This document shows, piece after piece, positions 16,752-27,306 of a stretch of 64,000 nucleotides of DNA. A program made the position numbers and the translations under genes. Within the stretch, counting starts at the first letter, position 1; each line of letters starts with the position of its first letter. The DNA comes from CBDDEC01 sp965198045 (GTDB lineage: Bacteria > Chloroflexota > Dehalococcoidia > UBA2979): the NCBI GenBank assembly GCA_965198045.1, contig CBDAOL010000011.1:434001-498000 (forward strand), in the 5' to 3' direction. The notes under the pieces are model-generated. The model made no database searches, was not told the origin of the DNA, and saw nothing but the letters and a program-made list of their open reading frames with translations.

Positions 16752-17276
16752 CTAGTCCGGCGGCACGACGAGCCACGAGTCCGTTCGCTGCGAGAGCGAG
16801 CGGATGTAGTTGACCTCTCCCGCGTGGTAGAGGTCGTGCTCGATCATCACCTGCACGATCCAGCGCGATGTCGTCTCTTCGCCCCAGTTGGTCATGCGCG
16901 GAGCGAGGTCCGCGTCGCTGAGCCCCTCGACGCTCGAGCGGAGCTGGGCGTGCGCCGCCTGCGCCCAGTCGACCGCGCCATCGAGGGGATAGGTGGCGTT
17001 GTCCTCGTAGTTCGGCGCGGGCACGAAGGGCGCGTGGCCCTCGGCGGCGTACTCTCAGCTCCACTCGCCAGGGCCGAACGCGTAGTGGTCGTACATCCAC
17101 TTGCAGGCGATCACGTGCCAGAAGATCTGCGCCATCGGCCGCTCCTGGCCTCCGGACAGGAAGGTCCAGTCCGCTTGGCGCACGTGTAGCATGTTCGAGA
17201 GCAGCGAGTGGTCGCTCGGACCAGCGAAGGCGCCGTCGAGCTGATCGAGGAGGAACCGCACCTCGAGGTTCGACAT
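16752..17276 (-). CDS. DinB family protein with in-frame TGA
   Basis: Reads as one ~174-residue DinB-type protein interrupted by TGA at 17055-17057. N-terminal part: NLEVRFLLDQLDGAF, MAQIFWHVIACKWMYDHYAF. C-terminal part: VDWAQAAHAQLRSSVEGLS, VMIEHDLYHAGEVNYIRSL with the His pair. The stop comes after FGPGEWS; TGG to TGA is a simple change. I see no SECIS-like hairpin downstream, so selenocysteine is unlikely here. It converges with the Flp gene, with only 13 bases between. Confidence 0.7.
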
Positions 17277-17383
17277 GGCGGGAGCATACGCCTCGCTTCG
17301 GCGCCGGCCCGGTCGGCCCCGCGCCGCTGGCGTGCGAAGATGCCGCCGAGGGCCGCTGAGCCTTCGCACGCAGGGTGGCGAAT

Positions 17384-17830
17384 ATGACAGACCGCAACGA
17401 GGGCACCGCGGGCGGCGGGCGCAACGCACTCGCGATCGAGCTCCTCCGCTCGATCACGACGACGGCCGAGCAACTGCTGAGCCTCGAGGAGGGCGACCTC
17501 GACCACGACTGCAGCCACGGCTGCGCCATGGACGGCGGTGTGCGACGGCTGTTGATCCACAACGCCGACCACGAGCGGCAGCACGGCGGCGCGATCACGA
17601 ACGCGCGAATGCACAGGCGCGAGCTGCAGGAGTCGGAACAATCGCGCCTGGTGCGTGACTGGCTGCGCGACCGCATCGAACTCGCGTGGCTCGTGATGGA
17701 CGCCTCCGACGACCTCCTCGACGCGCCGACCGGCGAGGGCGAGCGGACCGTACGCGAGCACGTCGAGCACCTTCTCTACTGGGAGCGCGACAGCATCGAT
17801 GTCGCCATGCGCGAGGTTGCCGAGGGCTAA
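17384..17830 (+). CDS. DinB-like four-helix protein
   Basis: 148 residues, helical, with paired His in HNADHERQHGGAI and acidic DHDCSHGC, consistent with a DinB-like metal-binding bundle though more divergent than its neighbours. ATG 17384 preceded by agggtgg. Third DinB-type gene of the local cluster, divergent from the second. It ends 31 bases before the GH172 gene on the same strand. Confidence 0.7.
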   Translation: MTDRNEGTAGGGRNALAIELLRSITTTAEQLLSLEEGDLDHDCSHGCAMDGGVRRLLIHNADHERQHGGAITNARMHRRELQESEQSRLVRDWLRDRIELAWLVMDASDDLLDAPTGEGERTVREHVEHLLYWERDSIDVAMREVAEG

Positions 17831-17861
17831 CCGGTCTGTTGGCGGAGCGGCCGGGGGCAAC

Positions 17862-18935
17862 ATGACCAACGACCTGACGGTGCTCGGCGGCGGGCTCGAC
17901 TCGCTGCCGCCGGTGACAGACGCCGAATCGCGCTCGATCTCGGCGGAGAACCCGACCGGCGAGCGCGGTGGTGGCGGACGCGCCGAGCCCGCCGCCGATG
18001 GTCCCGCACGACGCCTCGGCGCCGGCTGGAAGGCGCGGCCCCACCTCACGCTCCCAGCTGGCTCGACGACCACGCTCGCGGAGATCGAGGGGCCGGGCGT
18101 GATCCAGCACATCTGGGTCACCGTCGAGGTGGCTGCGTACCGCAGCTGCATCCTCCGCATCTACTGGGACGACGAGGAGACGCCCTCGGTCGAGGCGCCA
18201 GTCGGCGACTTCTTCGCGAACACCCATGGCCTGCGCTATGACGTCAACTCGATCCCGATCACGGTCAACCCGGACGGCGGTTTCAACTCATACTGGCTCA
18301 TGCCGTTCCAGCGCCGCGCCCGCATCACGGTCGAGAATCAGCACTCGGGCGACATCCGTGCGTGGTTCTACCAGGTCGATTACAGCCTGACCGAGGTGCC
18401 AGAGCAGGCGGCCTACTTCCACGCCCAGTGGCGGCAATCGATGACCACGCGGGAGCACCCCGAGCACACGATCCTCGACGGTGTCGGCGGGCGCGGGCAG
18501 TACGTCGGTACCGCGCTCGGCTGGACGCAGTTCTCAGACGGCTGGTGGGGCGAGGGCGAGATCAAGTTCTTCCTCGACGGCGACGAGGAGTACCCGACGA
18601 TCTGCGGGACCGGCACGGAAGACTACTTCGGCGGCGCCTGGGCGTTCAAGAATACGTTCTCGACGCCCTACCTCGGCTACCCGCTGTGGAGCCGCGAGCC
18701 GGGCGAGGTGCCGAAGCACGGCCTGTACCGCTGGCACATCCCGGACCCGATCCGCTTCCGCGAGGACCTGCGCGTCACCATTCAGGCCCTCGGCTGGTAC
18801 CCCGACCGGCTCTATCAGCCGTTGACGGACGAGCTGGCATCGGTGGCGTACTGGTACCAACTCGAGCCGCACGCGCCGTTCCCCGCCCTCCCGGACGCCC
18901 AGGCGCGACTGCCGAGGATCCGCGCACGCGGCTGA
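17862..18935 (+). CDS. DUF2961 / GH172-family protein
   Basis: 357 residues matching the DUF2961 family, now glycoside hydrolase family 172 (difructose dianhydride I synthase/hydrolase and alpha-fructo/arabinofuranosidases). The signature ICGTGTEDYFGGAWAF with the catalytic-region Glu, plus GPGVIQHIWVTV and LRIYWDDEETPSVEAP of the jelly roll, are all present. No signal peptide, so cytoplasmic. It probably acts on D-fructofuranosyl or D-arabinofuranosyl sugars, an inference from the family. ATG after gggggcaac. Confidence 0.88.
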   Translation: MTNDLTVLGGGLDSLPPVTDAESRSISAENPTGERGGGGRAEPAADGPARRLGAGWKARPHLTLPAGSTTTLAEIEGPGVIQHIWVTVEVAAYRSCILRIYWDDEETPSVEAPVGDFFANTHGLRYDVNSIPITVNPDGGFNSYWLMPFQRRARITVENQHSGDIRAWFYQVDYSLTEVPEQAAYFHAQWRQSMTTREHPEHTILDGVGGRGQYVGTALGWTQFSDGWWGEGEIKFFLDGDEEYPTICGTGTEDYFGGAWAFKNTFSTPYLGYPLWSREPGEVPKHGLYRWHIPDPIRFREDLRVTIQALGWYPDRLYQPLTDELASVAYWYQLEPHAPFPALPDAQARLPRIRARG

Positions 18936-18945
18936 CCTCTGAGGC

Positions 18946-19829
18946 CTATGAGAGCGGTTCCGGCTGGCGACCATCGATGTCGGTGAAGTCGTACGCCCTC
19001 GCCAGTTCATGGGCGCCGACGGTCTGGCCGCTGCGGGCCATCGCTTCGGGGTCGGCGACCAGCATCGCGATGCCGCGTCCGGCGTAGTCGGGCGACTCCG
19101 TGCGGGCGAAGAAATCGGCCTCCGACCAACCCTCGAAGTAGGGATGCCCCTGCTCGAAGTTGCGCACGATCGCCTCGACACGGGGAAATCCCGGGTAGAC
19201 GGCGATCGACGGGATGCCTTCGCCTTCGAGCTGCCGTCCGAGGCTCAGCGCCAGGCGCGCGGTGGCGTGGGCACGCATGTCGATGCCGAGGTCCGGGCTC
19301 GGTCGCTCGTTCGTGAAGATCACGGCCGCGCCGGGCGTCCGAGCATCAGCGGGATGCCGTAGTGGCAGGCAAGCGCGTGCGACCGCACGCCGACCTGCAT
19401 GTTGCCGTCCCAGTTGGCGAAGTCGCGCTCCCACATAGGCGCGCGCCAGCGATCGAGCTCGCTCGCGAGGTCGCCGCTCGGTTCCGAGTCCCAGCCCACG
19501 ACGTTATTGACCAGCACGTCGAGGCCACCCTGGTCCTCGGCGATGCGCGCGAAGAGGGCGGCGGTCTCCTCCGCCGAGGCGTGGTCGCAGCGCACGCCAA
19601 TGCCGGTGCCGCCCTGCGCGCTGACCTCGTCGGCGACATCCTCGACGGTGCCACCGAGCTCTGACGTGGGGCCGGTGGCGCGCGTGCCACGCCCGGTCAC
19701 GTAGACCGTCGCTCCACATTCGCCGAGCACCCGGGCCACGCCGCGTCCGACGCCGCGGGTCGCGCCCGTCACGACGGCGATGCGGCCACCGAGGTCGGGC
19801 GGAGTCCAGCGTTGGCCGTTCGTCGTCAT
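18946..19829 (-). CDS. SDR family oxidoreductase (frameshifted)
   Basis: ~294-residue SDR when corrected: TGATRGVG, NNVVGWDSEP, and a C-terminal part beginning AAVIFTNERPSPD and continuing to HELARAYDFTDIDG. The shift is near 19337, where one missing G in a GG pair joins the parts (GRPGAAVIF). The usual Tyr-x-x-x-Lys is not obvious: MRAHATARLALSL lies at that place, as in SDRs with degenerate active sites. Agaggtg precedes the ATG at 19829. Converges with GH172. Confidence 0.78.
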
Positions 19830-19932
19830 GGGCACCTCTGACGCTGATCGATGGTAGCGAAGCGCTCGCCGGAACCTCGAGGGATCGGCCATACTGTCGC
19901 GGCGGTCCACAGTCCGTAACTCGGGGGGTGAC

Positions 19933-20802
19933 ATGGCTGGCGTGATCCATCAGCTCAGCGTGTCCGATGGTGGCGTGCCCAAGTTGCCGATCGAGGTCGG
20001 CGAAGTAACTGCCGAGGGCCTGGCCGGCGACCGTCAGGCCAAGCCCGGCATCCACGGCGGCCCGTATCGCGCGCTCTGCCTGTTCCCGCTCGAGATCGTC
20101 GAGGAGCTGGCTGCGGCCGGGCACCCGATCGGCCCCGGTGGCGTCGGGGAGAACGTCACGACCAGCGGCCTCGACTGGTCGACGATCACACCCGGCACGC
20201 GCTTGCGCCTGGGTGAGGGAGTGCTGATCGAGATCACCGGGTTCACGGACCCCTGCAAGACGATCGCCGAAAATTTCACGGGCGCTGACATCAACCTGAT
20301 CAACCAGCGTGTCGCGCCCGGCAAGAGCCGCGTCTACGCGCAGGTCCTCGAGGCTGGGTCACTCCAATCCGGCGACGCGATCGAGGTCGTCGATGTGGCT
20401 GCAGACGGGCATGATGTCCTGACGCCCGCGCTGGGTGGAATCGGCCAGATCTCCCTTCCGGTCTCCGACCTCGAGCGCTCGATCCAATTCTTCACGGAGC
20501 AACTCGGCGCCACGCTGGTGAACGAGGTGTTTGGACTGGCGTTCTTCCGCTTCGGCGAGACGACGCTCATGCTCGACGGCTCCGAGCACTCGACGTTCGA
20601 GGGCCCCTCGAGCGGCGCCGTGTACTTCGACGTGGACGACATCAATGCGAGCTACGAGGCGCTGCGCAGCCGCGGCGTGTCCTTCGACGCGGCGCCGCTC
20701 ATGCAGCATCGCGAGGGCGCTGTCGAGCGCTGGCGGGCCTTCTTCCGGGATCCCGATGGCAATCCACTCGGCCTCAAGAGCGAGGTGGCGGTCGAGGGCT
20801 AG
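19933..20802 (+). CDS. MOSC domain-VOC (glyoxalase/bleomycin resistance) fusion protein
   Basis: 289 residues with two domains. Residues 1-~155 are a MOSC domain (GLAGDRQAKPGIHGGP, GGVGENVTTSGLDW, and the molybdenum/sulfur-carrier Cys in FTDPCKTI). Residues ~168-289 are a VOC domain (IGQISLPVSDLERSIQFF, VYFDVDDI, FFRDPDGNPLGL). MOSC proteins move activated sulfur or bind Mo cofactor; VOC domains catalyse metal-dependent reactions. I do not recall this fusion as standard. ATG after ggggggtgac. The frame is intact. Confidence 0.85.
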   Translation: MAGVIHQLSVSDGGVPKLPIEVGEVTAEGLAGDRQAKPGIHGGPYRALCLFPLEIVEELAAAGHPIGPGGVGENVTTSGLDWSTITPGTRLRLGEGVLIEITGFTDPCKTIAENFTGADINLINQRVAPGKSRVYAQVLEAGSLQSGDAIEVVDVAADGHDVLTPALGGIGQISLPVSDLERSIQFFTEQLGATLVNEVFGLAFFRFGETTLMLDGSEHSTFEGPSSGAVYFDVDDINASYEALRSRGVSFDAAPLMQHREGAVERWRAFFRDPDGNPLGLKSEVAVEG

Positions 20803-20869
20803 CTGGCCGCGACCGCTTGCTCGGCGGCGCTACGATTGGGACTCGCGGGCCCGCGGCGAGGGGAGCAGC

Positions 20870-21277
20870 ATGCCTCTGGGGATCACACCGGCCGACATCG
20901 TCGACGAGCACCTGCGCGAGACGATGGAGCGCGCGTCCGTGGCCCTGGACGATGGACAGACGCGCGAGTGCGTCGAGGCCTGCGCCGAGGCGTACCTGGC
21001 GCTGCTGCGTGATCGCCCGAAGGTTCGCGAAGCCCTCGACACGGTGCTCTCCGAGCCGGGGATCAAGGAGGGCATCGAGCGGGGGATGATCCGGACTGCG
21101 CCGCTGATGTGGCCACGTTTCGCGGCGAAGCTCGACCTCTCCGGCGACGAGCCCACGATCGAACTCGACCGCAACCCGGCGTTCGGCGAGACGATCCAGT
21201 ACTACGAATTCACGCTCGACGTGATCCGCCAGGCCGAAGTCGGTGAGTTACAGACGGGTATGGCGGGTGGCCTCTAG
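20870..21277 (+). CDS. Hypothetical acidic helical protein
   Basis: 135 residues, soluble, rich in Glu/Asp/Arg, no recognised family. Seen: an N-terminal helix LRETMERASVALDDGQTREC, a middle KEGIERGMI, and a C-terminal FTLDVIRQAEVGELQTGM. Gaggggagcagc precedes the ATG, and codon use matches its neighbours, so it is probably real. The 150 bp after it shows no features. Confidence 0.65.
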   Translation: MPLGITPADIVDEHLRETMERASVALDDGQTRECVEACAEAYLALLRDRPKVREALDTVLSEPGIKEGIERGMIRTAPLMWPRFAAKLDLSGDEPTIELDRNPAFGETIQYYEFTLDVIRQAEVGELQTGMAGGL

Positions 21278-21429
21278 CCCGAGCTATCGGACGCCCCCGG
21301 ATCGCTCGCAAACGCCCTCATACAGCGCATGACGCTGGAGCCCACGCGATCCAGGTCGAGTGGTCGATTTGCGCTCGCGCTCGGCGTAGGTCTGACGAAG
21401 GCCAGAGCCAAGACGTCGAGGAGGATTCG

Positions 21430-21756
21430 ATGCAATACCTGATGCTGCTGCACAGCGACCCGAACGTCGGGGAGCCGAACGCGTTCCAGAGCTACCAGGC
21501 CATCGCCGAGGAGATGCGTGAACTCGGCATCCTCATCGCCTCGGAACCGCTCGGTCCCGCGCCGGGAGCGCGGCTCGTGCGATCCCGCGAGGGCGGTCAG
21601 AGCATCACCGATGGTCCCTACGCCGAGACGCGCGAGCAGGTCGGTGGTTTTTTCCTCGTCGAGGCGGACGATCTAGCGACGGTGGAGACCTTCGCCGCGC
21701 GGATGCCCGCCGCCCGTGTCGGCACGGTCGAGATTCGCGCCATCGGGCACGACTGA
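21430..21756 (+). CDS. YCII/DGPF-domain protein
   Basis: 108 residues starting MQYLMLLHSDP, then ITDGPYAETREQVGGFFLVEA: the DGPF/YCII signature with the DGP(F/Y)xExKE motif. YCII domains are dimeric alpha/beta barrels sometimes found with ECF sigma factors; no sigma factor is adjacent here. Gaggaggattcg is an excellent ribosome site. Function unknown. Confidence 0.85.
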   Translation: MQYLMLLHSDPNVGEPNAFQSYQAIAEEMRELGILIASEPLGPAPGARLVRSREGGQSITDGPYAETREQVGGFFLVEADDLATVETFAARMPAARVGTVEIRAIGHD

Positions 21757-21809
21757 GGCCCGGCACGTCGAGGGGGCCCCTGCGCCTCGACGCTACGGGC
21801 GCGGATGAC

Positions 21810-24800
21810 TCACGGCGTCGGGCCGCGCTCCCATTCGACGGCGAACAGCTCGAAGCGGCCGTCGATGCCTCGTAGTTCACGCTCGCCTCGCTCGGCGAAC
21901 ACGAAGGCCTCCGTGGGGCTGGACAGATCGCGCAGCACGCGCGAGACGAGGATCTCATCGCCGTCAGCGAGGCCGCCGATGCGCGCGGCGACGTTGACGT
22001 GGTGGCCGATGAAGTCGTTGTCAGCGCGCAGCAACTCACCGGTGTGCAACCCGACGCGAACGGGGACCGGCGTCTCGGCGTCCGCGTTGCGACCGCGCAG
22101 CGCGTCCTGCAGCTCCATCGCGCAACGGACGGCCTCGTTGGCCGAACTGAACGCGACCATGAAGCCGTCGCCCATCACCTTCACCTCGTTCCCGCCGTGG
22201 TTGGCGATGGCGTTGCGTATCAGCTGGTTGTGCTCGCGAAGGAGGCCGAGCCAGTGCTCGTCGCCCAGGCGCTGGTTGAGGGTCGTCGACCCCACAATGT
22301 CGCTGAACATCAGCGTGACGGCGCCATCCGCGTTGGCGTATCCGCTCATCGTCGGACGCTCGCGGGTGACAGCGGCGCTGAGCGCTTCGATCGAGGTGCC
22401 AGCGTCAACGCTGGCGGACGCGCCTTGCAGCTCGAGTTTCAGGCGGATCACGTCCGCAACGTAGAGACCGGCGTCGTGCTGCGCGAAGAGCTCCGCCGCT
22501 CGATCGAGGTCGTGCAGCCCGTCGAGGGCGCGCCCCTCCTCGTTCGCCAGCGCTGCGTCGATGACCAGCATGCGGCCGAGTTCGACTGGCGCCTGCTGAT
22601 CGGCGGCCCAGGCGCGACCGGTGGCGATGTGGTCGCGCGCCTCGTCGTGGCGTCCGAGGTGGAACGCCAGCATCGCCCGGTAGCCGTCGAGGCTGCGCCA
22701 ACCGGCAACTCGGTTCTCCGGCCAGCCGCAGAGCTCCTCGTAGATGGCGGCGATCACCTCGTCGTCAGCCGGCGCCGGGAGCGCTTCGCCGGCTGAGGCG
22801 AGGAAGAGGTAGCGCACGGCGCCCGGCGTGAGTCGGTGGGCGCCTGCGAGCCAGAGATCGAGCACCTGGCGTGCCTCCTCGATGCGCCCGGCGTGGAAGT
22901 GGATGCGCGCCTCAAGTCCGATCCGGGCCAACCACTCGACGGCGTCGACGCGCTCGACCTCCGGCAGCATCTGGTACGCCTCGTCGGGCCGTCCCGCGGC
23001 CAGGGCGTACTCGGCGCGCGTCCAGGCCGCGCTGGCCTGCCCGGTGGGTAGATGGCGCAGGATCTCCTCGGCGGCGGCGCGGTCGCCACGGGCGTAGGCG
23101 ACCCACGACTGGAACACGATCATGCGCGGGTAGTCCCAGTCCATCTGCTTCGCCGCGAGCGATTCCGCGGTTTCGACAGCGGCCTGGCGGAAGGGGTCGT
23201 AGTCGCCGGTGTGCGACATCATCAGAGTGCGAATACGGAGGGCGATCGCCGCCTGCTCCTGCAGGCCCTCCTCGCGCGCTTCCTTGAAGGCCCGGAGGAA
23301 GAGCGCATCGCCCTCATCCCAGCGCCGTTCGAGGAGTGCGATGTTCGCGTGGTAGAAGGTAATGAACGGCCGGATCCCGCGGATCGCGTGCTCGTCGGCC
23401 AGCGCGCCAGCTCGCTCAATCGCGGCGCGCGCCTCGTCGCTCGGATCGGCTTGCAGCGAACCGCCGCGCTGCAGTAGCAGGCGCGCCTCAAGTGCCGGGT
23501 CGGCGCCGTCGAGGGCCTCCAGCGCCTGCGCGATGATCGGCGCGACCCGGTCCGGCGCGATATCAACAGCGGTCGCCGTGATGGCCGCTCGCGCCGCATC
23601 GAGTCCATCGCCTCGTTCGACGTACGCGCTGAACGCGCTCATCCCGTTGCGGAACGCGGCCCGAGTGTCGCCCTGGAGGCGCTCGGCACGGCTCGCCGCC
23701 AGGTGCACGTCGGCCGCGTCGAGCTCGGCCGCGTCGGCCTCGGGTCATCGACGCGTTCGAGGAACTCGAGGCAGGCACGGAACTGCCGCGCGGCGTCGGA
23801 CCACGCGCTCTGCATCGCGGCCCGCTCGCCGGCGAGGTAGGCGAACTGCGCGGCGGGCAGCACGTGCTCCGGATTCGCGGTCGCGGACGCGCCGAAGTGG
23901 TAGGCCAACTCCTCGTCGCGGGGTTGTTCGTCGGTTTCGCGGTGCAGCCCGAGTAGGGCCGAGCCGATCTCGCCGTGCAACGCATTGCGTCGCGCCTCGG
24001 ACAGCCGAGCGAGTAAGGTGTCGCGCATCAACGCGTGCGAGAAGCGGAACCGACCGGGTTCTGAGCCCTCCTCGATGACCTGTGCGTTCAGTCCCTCTTC
24101 GAGGGCGGCGTCGAGGTCGGCCGCCTCGCCGGTTTCGACACGCCCAAGCAGGTCTCGGCCGAACGAGCGTCCGGCCACGGCCGCGGTGGTCAGGGCCTCG
24201 ACGGCCGCTTCGCTCAGGTAGCGCAGGCGTGCGTTGAGCACCTCGCGGATGCCATCGGGGATGCGGGTCTCGGCGGTCGCTGAGGCGAGCGTGCCCTCCT
24301 CCGCCATCAGCGCCACGATCTCGCTGACGAAGAAGGGATTGCCCTCGGTTGCCTCGTAGAGCCGGTCGAGCAGCTGCGGACTGGCCGTCACGCCTGAGCT
24401 TTCGCGCACATAGCGACTGACGTCGTCCGCGTCGAGGCCGGCAAGGCCCAGCCGGATCACGTTCGGCTCGCGGTTGAGCGCAGCCAGGATCGGCGTCATC
24501 GGGTGCGCGAGATCGATCTCATCCTCGCGGTAGGTGCCGACGATCAGGACACGCCCTCGGCGCATCTCTCGCGCCATGTGCAACAGTATTTGGAGCGTCG
24601 CCTCGTCGGCCCAATGCAGATCGTCCAGGACCATCAGCAGCGGGCCATCGGCAGAAGCGTTGATGAAGAAGGTGGCGACCGCGTCGAAGAGGCGGAACTG
24701 CGAGGCAGCGCTCTCGTCTTCGGGTGCCGGCTCGATCTCGGGCATGACCAGCGTGATGTCGGGCAGCACGCGCGCGAGTTCGCGGCCACCACTTCCCACG

Positions 24801-26210
24801 AACGTGCGCAGTCGGATCGGGTCGGCTGCGGCGAGCGCCTCCCCGAAGGCGCGCCCCGCCTCGACCCACGGCCAGTACGGCGGCACCCCGGCGGTCTCAC
24901 GCGCACGACCCCAGACTGACTGTGCGCCGCGCAATCGGGCGTAGGTCTCCAGCTCCTCGGCGAGGCGGGTCTTACCGATGCCCGGTGTGCCCGCGATCAA
25001 GGCGACGCCGCCGCGCCCGGCGTTCGCCTGGTCGAAGGCATCGCGAAGCCTCGACAGCTCGCGCTCGCGACCGACGAAGACACCGCGCGCGATGCGATCG
25101 AGGGGGTGTGCACCTGATCCGGCGGGCGCATGCTGGTTCGGGTCGATGCGCTCGAGTGCCTCGATCACCTCGGTGCTGCTCTGCGGTCGATCGGCGGGGT
25201 CCTTCGCCAGCAGCCGCAGAATCAGCTCCTCGAGGTCGGCGGGACACTGCTCGGCCAGCCACGAGGGCGCGACCGGTGGGGTGCTGATGTGCTGTGAGAT
25301 GACGGCGGTGCCGTCAGAGCCCTGGAACGGCGGCCGTCCGGTCACCATCTCGTCGAGCATGGCGCCCAGCGAGTAGAGGTCGGCCAGCAGCGTCACCTCG
25401 CCTCCGAGAGCCTGCTCCGGCGCCATGTAGTTGGCGGTGCCGAGCATGGCCGACTCCTGCGTCAGCCTCGTACGGTCGATCGCCACCGCGAGGCCGAAGT
25501 CGCCGATCTTCGGCGTACCCGCGTCGTCCAGCACGACGTTCCCCGGCTTGAGATCGCGGTGCACGATGTTCGCGTCGTGGATGAACCGCAGCCCGCGTGC
25601 GATGGCGCTTGCGAGGTCGATCACGCGCTCGGCCGTGATCTGGCGACCATCGCCGACGGTCGCCGATAGGTCTCCGCCTGACATGTAGTCCTGGACGAAG
25701 AACGGTTGCCCGTCCTCGTTGCCGGCATCGAAGACGGCGACCACGTTCTCGTGCACGCCGAGCCGCGCCATCGACTGCGCCTCGCGGTCGATGCGGACGC
25801 GGCCCGCCTCGTCGAGACCCTCTGTCTTCAAGAATGCGAGCGCGACATCCCGATCGAGGGTGGTATCGCGCGCGAGGTAGACGCGCTTGCGCGCGCCCTC
25901 GCCGATCAGGCGTTCGATCCGGTAGCGCCCGCCGCCGGCCGACTGCGGTGGCGGGACCCGCCCACCGATCGGCGCATCCGAGGTGGACGCGGAGGGCGGG
26001 ATCGGGACCGTAGGCGTGGTCGTCGCGGAGGGCTGGGGCGCGAGCCGCTCGCGAGCGGCGCGGAGCAACTGTTCGGCGTCGGCGTCGGCGGGATCGAGTG
26101 CCAGAGCGTCTTGCGAGAGGCGTTCGACCTCAGTCCAGTCGCCGCTCCAGTGCCTCGTCGGTCTCGGTGAGCAGGCGCTCGATGTGGCGCTGGATGCGAT
26201 CGCTGGTCAC
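21810..26210 (-). CDS. Ser/Thr kinase - AAA ATPase - TPR - class III nucleotidyl cyclase megaprotein (frameshifted)
   Basis: One gene in three frame pieces, ~1,465 residues. Order: N-terminal DRIQRHIERLL helix; protein kinase (HRDLKPGNVV, GDFGLAVAI, YMAPEQALGG); STAND/ORC-type ATPase (Walker A GTPGIGKTRL, Walker B MVLDDLHWAD); helical TPR-like repeats; C-terminal adenylate/guanylate cyclase (LMFSDIVGSTTL, KVMGDGFMVAF, HHVNVAARIGG). Frame breaks: one extra base near 26130 and one missing C near 23740. GTG 26210 is the inferred start. It would sense signals through kinase/TPR parts and make a cyclic nucleotide. It follows an alpha/beta hydrolase by 9 bp, likely an operon. Confidence 0.85.
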
Positions 26211-26219
26211 GCCTGCCCC

Positions 26220-27137
26220 TCACGCGCTGGCCTCTGCCAGCGGGTACGCATCCAGGTCGGACCCGCCTGCGAGCAGGCCCGTCACGATTTCTTCCATGCG
26301 GTCGATGAACCCGAACGCGCCGGCGCCGGGCACGAAGATCGGGGTGCAATCGGGCAGCGCTTCGGCCAGGTAGCGGCCCATCTTGATCGGGTGGTGCTTG
26401 TCGTCCTCGCCCTGCCAGAGCAGGACCGGCGCCTCGACGTCTGCGAGCTCGAAGCCCCAGTCGGTGACGTGCAGTTGAGCCTCGAGGCTCGCCGCGGCGG
26501 AGCCCTGTACGAACGCCTCCTCGAGGTCGCGCTGGCGCAGCTCGCGCATTTCTTCGGACTCGAAGTAGGCGCGGTCGACGTCGGGCAGGTAGCCCATTTG
26601 CTGCCGGTAGATGATGTTGGGCGATGTCTTGGCTGCGGTGGCGAACATGCGCATCCACATCCGACCAAGGCGTGGCGAGCGCAGCGCCATGCGGTAGAGC
26701 GTCCGCGTCTCACGGTTCATCCCGTCGAGGACGCCCGGGACGTCCAGCGGCCCGAGCCCGGAGACGATGGCGGCGCCCAACAGGCGTTCCGGCGTCTTGA
26801 TCAGACAGGCGCAGACGTACGGCATCGCGCCAGAGATGCCCATGATCCCGTACTGAGCCAGCTCGAGCTCATCGGCGAGGTACGCGAGGTCGTCAGCCCA
26901 ACTCAGGAAGCTGCGGTTCGGCTCGTCCTCCGACAACCCGAATCCCGGGCGGTCGGGTGCGATCAGGCGGACACCGTTGGCGGTGGCGCCGGCATCGACC
27001 ATCGCGCCGGAGAGTCGGGTACTTGGCAGACCGTGGAAGAAGAAGACAGGTTTGCCCTCCGGATCGCCGAACTCGGCGTAGCCGAGCGCGCGACCGTCAG
27101 GCAGCGTCACCGTCCGTTCGAGACGTGGTACCAGCAT
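26220..27137 (-). CDS. Alpha/beta-fold hydrolase, catalytic His apparently missing
   Basis: 305 residues with the alpha/beta-hydrolase fold: FFFHGLPSTR (oxyanion region), LIAPDRPGFGLS, nucleophile elbow GISGAMPYV. In this family the catalytic His follows near the end in a G-E-G-H context; here the place reads FVPGAGAFGFIDRM with Ala where His is expected. So it may be inactive, or use another base. Upstream of and probably co-transcribed with the kinase-cyclase gene, which suggests a ligand-binding sensor role. Confidence 0.85.
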   Translation of the reverse strand: MLVPRLERTVTLPDGRALGYAEFGDPEGKPVFFFHGLPSTRLSGAMVDAGATANGVRLIAPDRPGFGLSEDEPNRSFLSWADDLAYLADELELAQYGIMGISGAMPYVCACLIKTPERLLGAAIVSGLGPLDVPGVLDGMNRETRTLYRMALRSPRLGRMWMRMFATAAKTSPNIIYRQQMGYLPDVDRAYFESEEMRELRQRDLEEAFVQGSAAASLEAQLHVTDWGFELADVEAPVLLWQGEDDKHHPIKMGRYLAEALPDCTPIFVPGAGAFGFIDRMEEIVTGLLAGGSDLDAYPLAEASA

Positions 27138-27306
27138 CGCAGCAGGCTAGGCTCCCCCGGCTCGCCTGTCCATCAACGAGCGCGCACCACGCTCACGCTG
27201 CGGCGTAACGGCGCCGCGATTTCGCCTCGATCGGTCGCGTTCGACCGTGGCATCGTTATCATGTGGGCGCGACGGAAGCGATACGCGACGATTCGAGGAG
27301 CAAGAC

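Noticed and set aside
17055..17057. TGA in DinB gene as selenocysteine
   Set aside because: No conserved Cys expected at this place and only a 4-bp stem downstream; a Trp-to-stop change is simpler.
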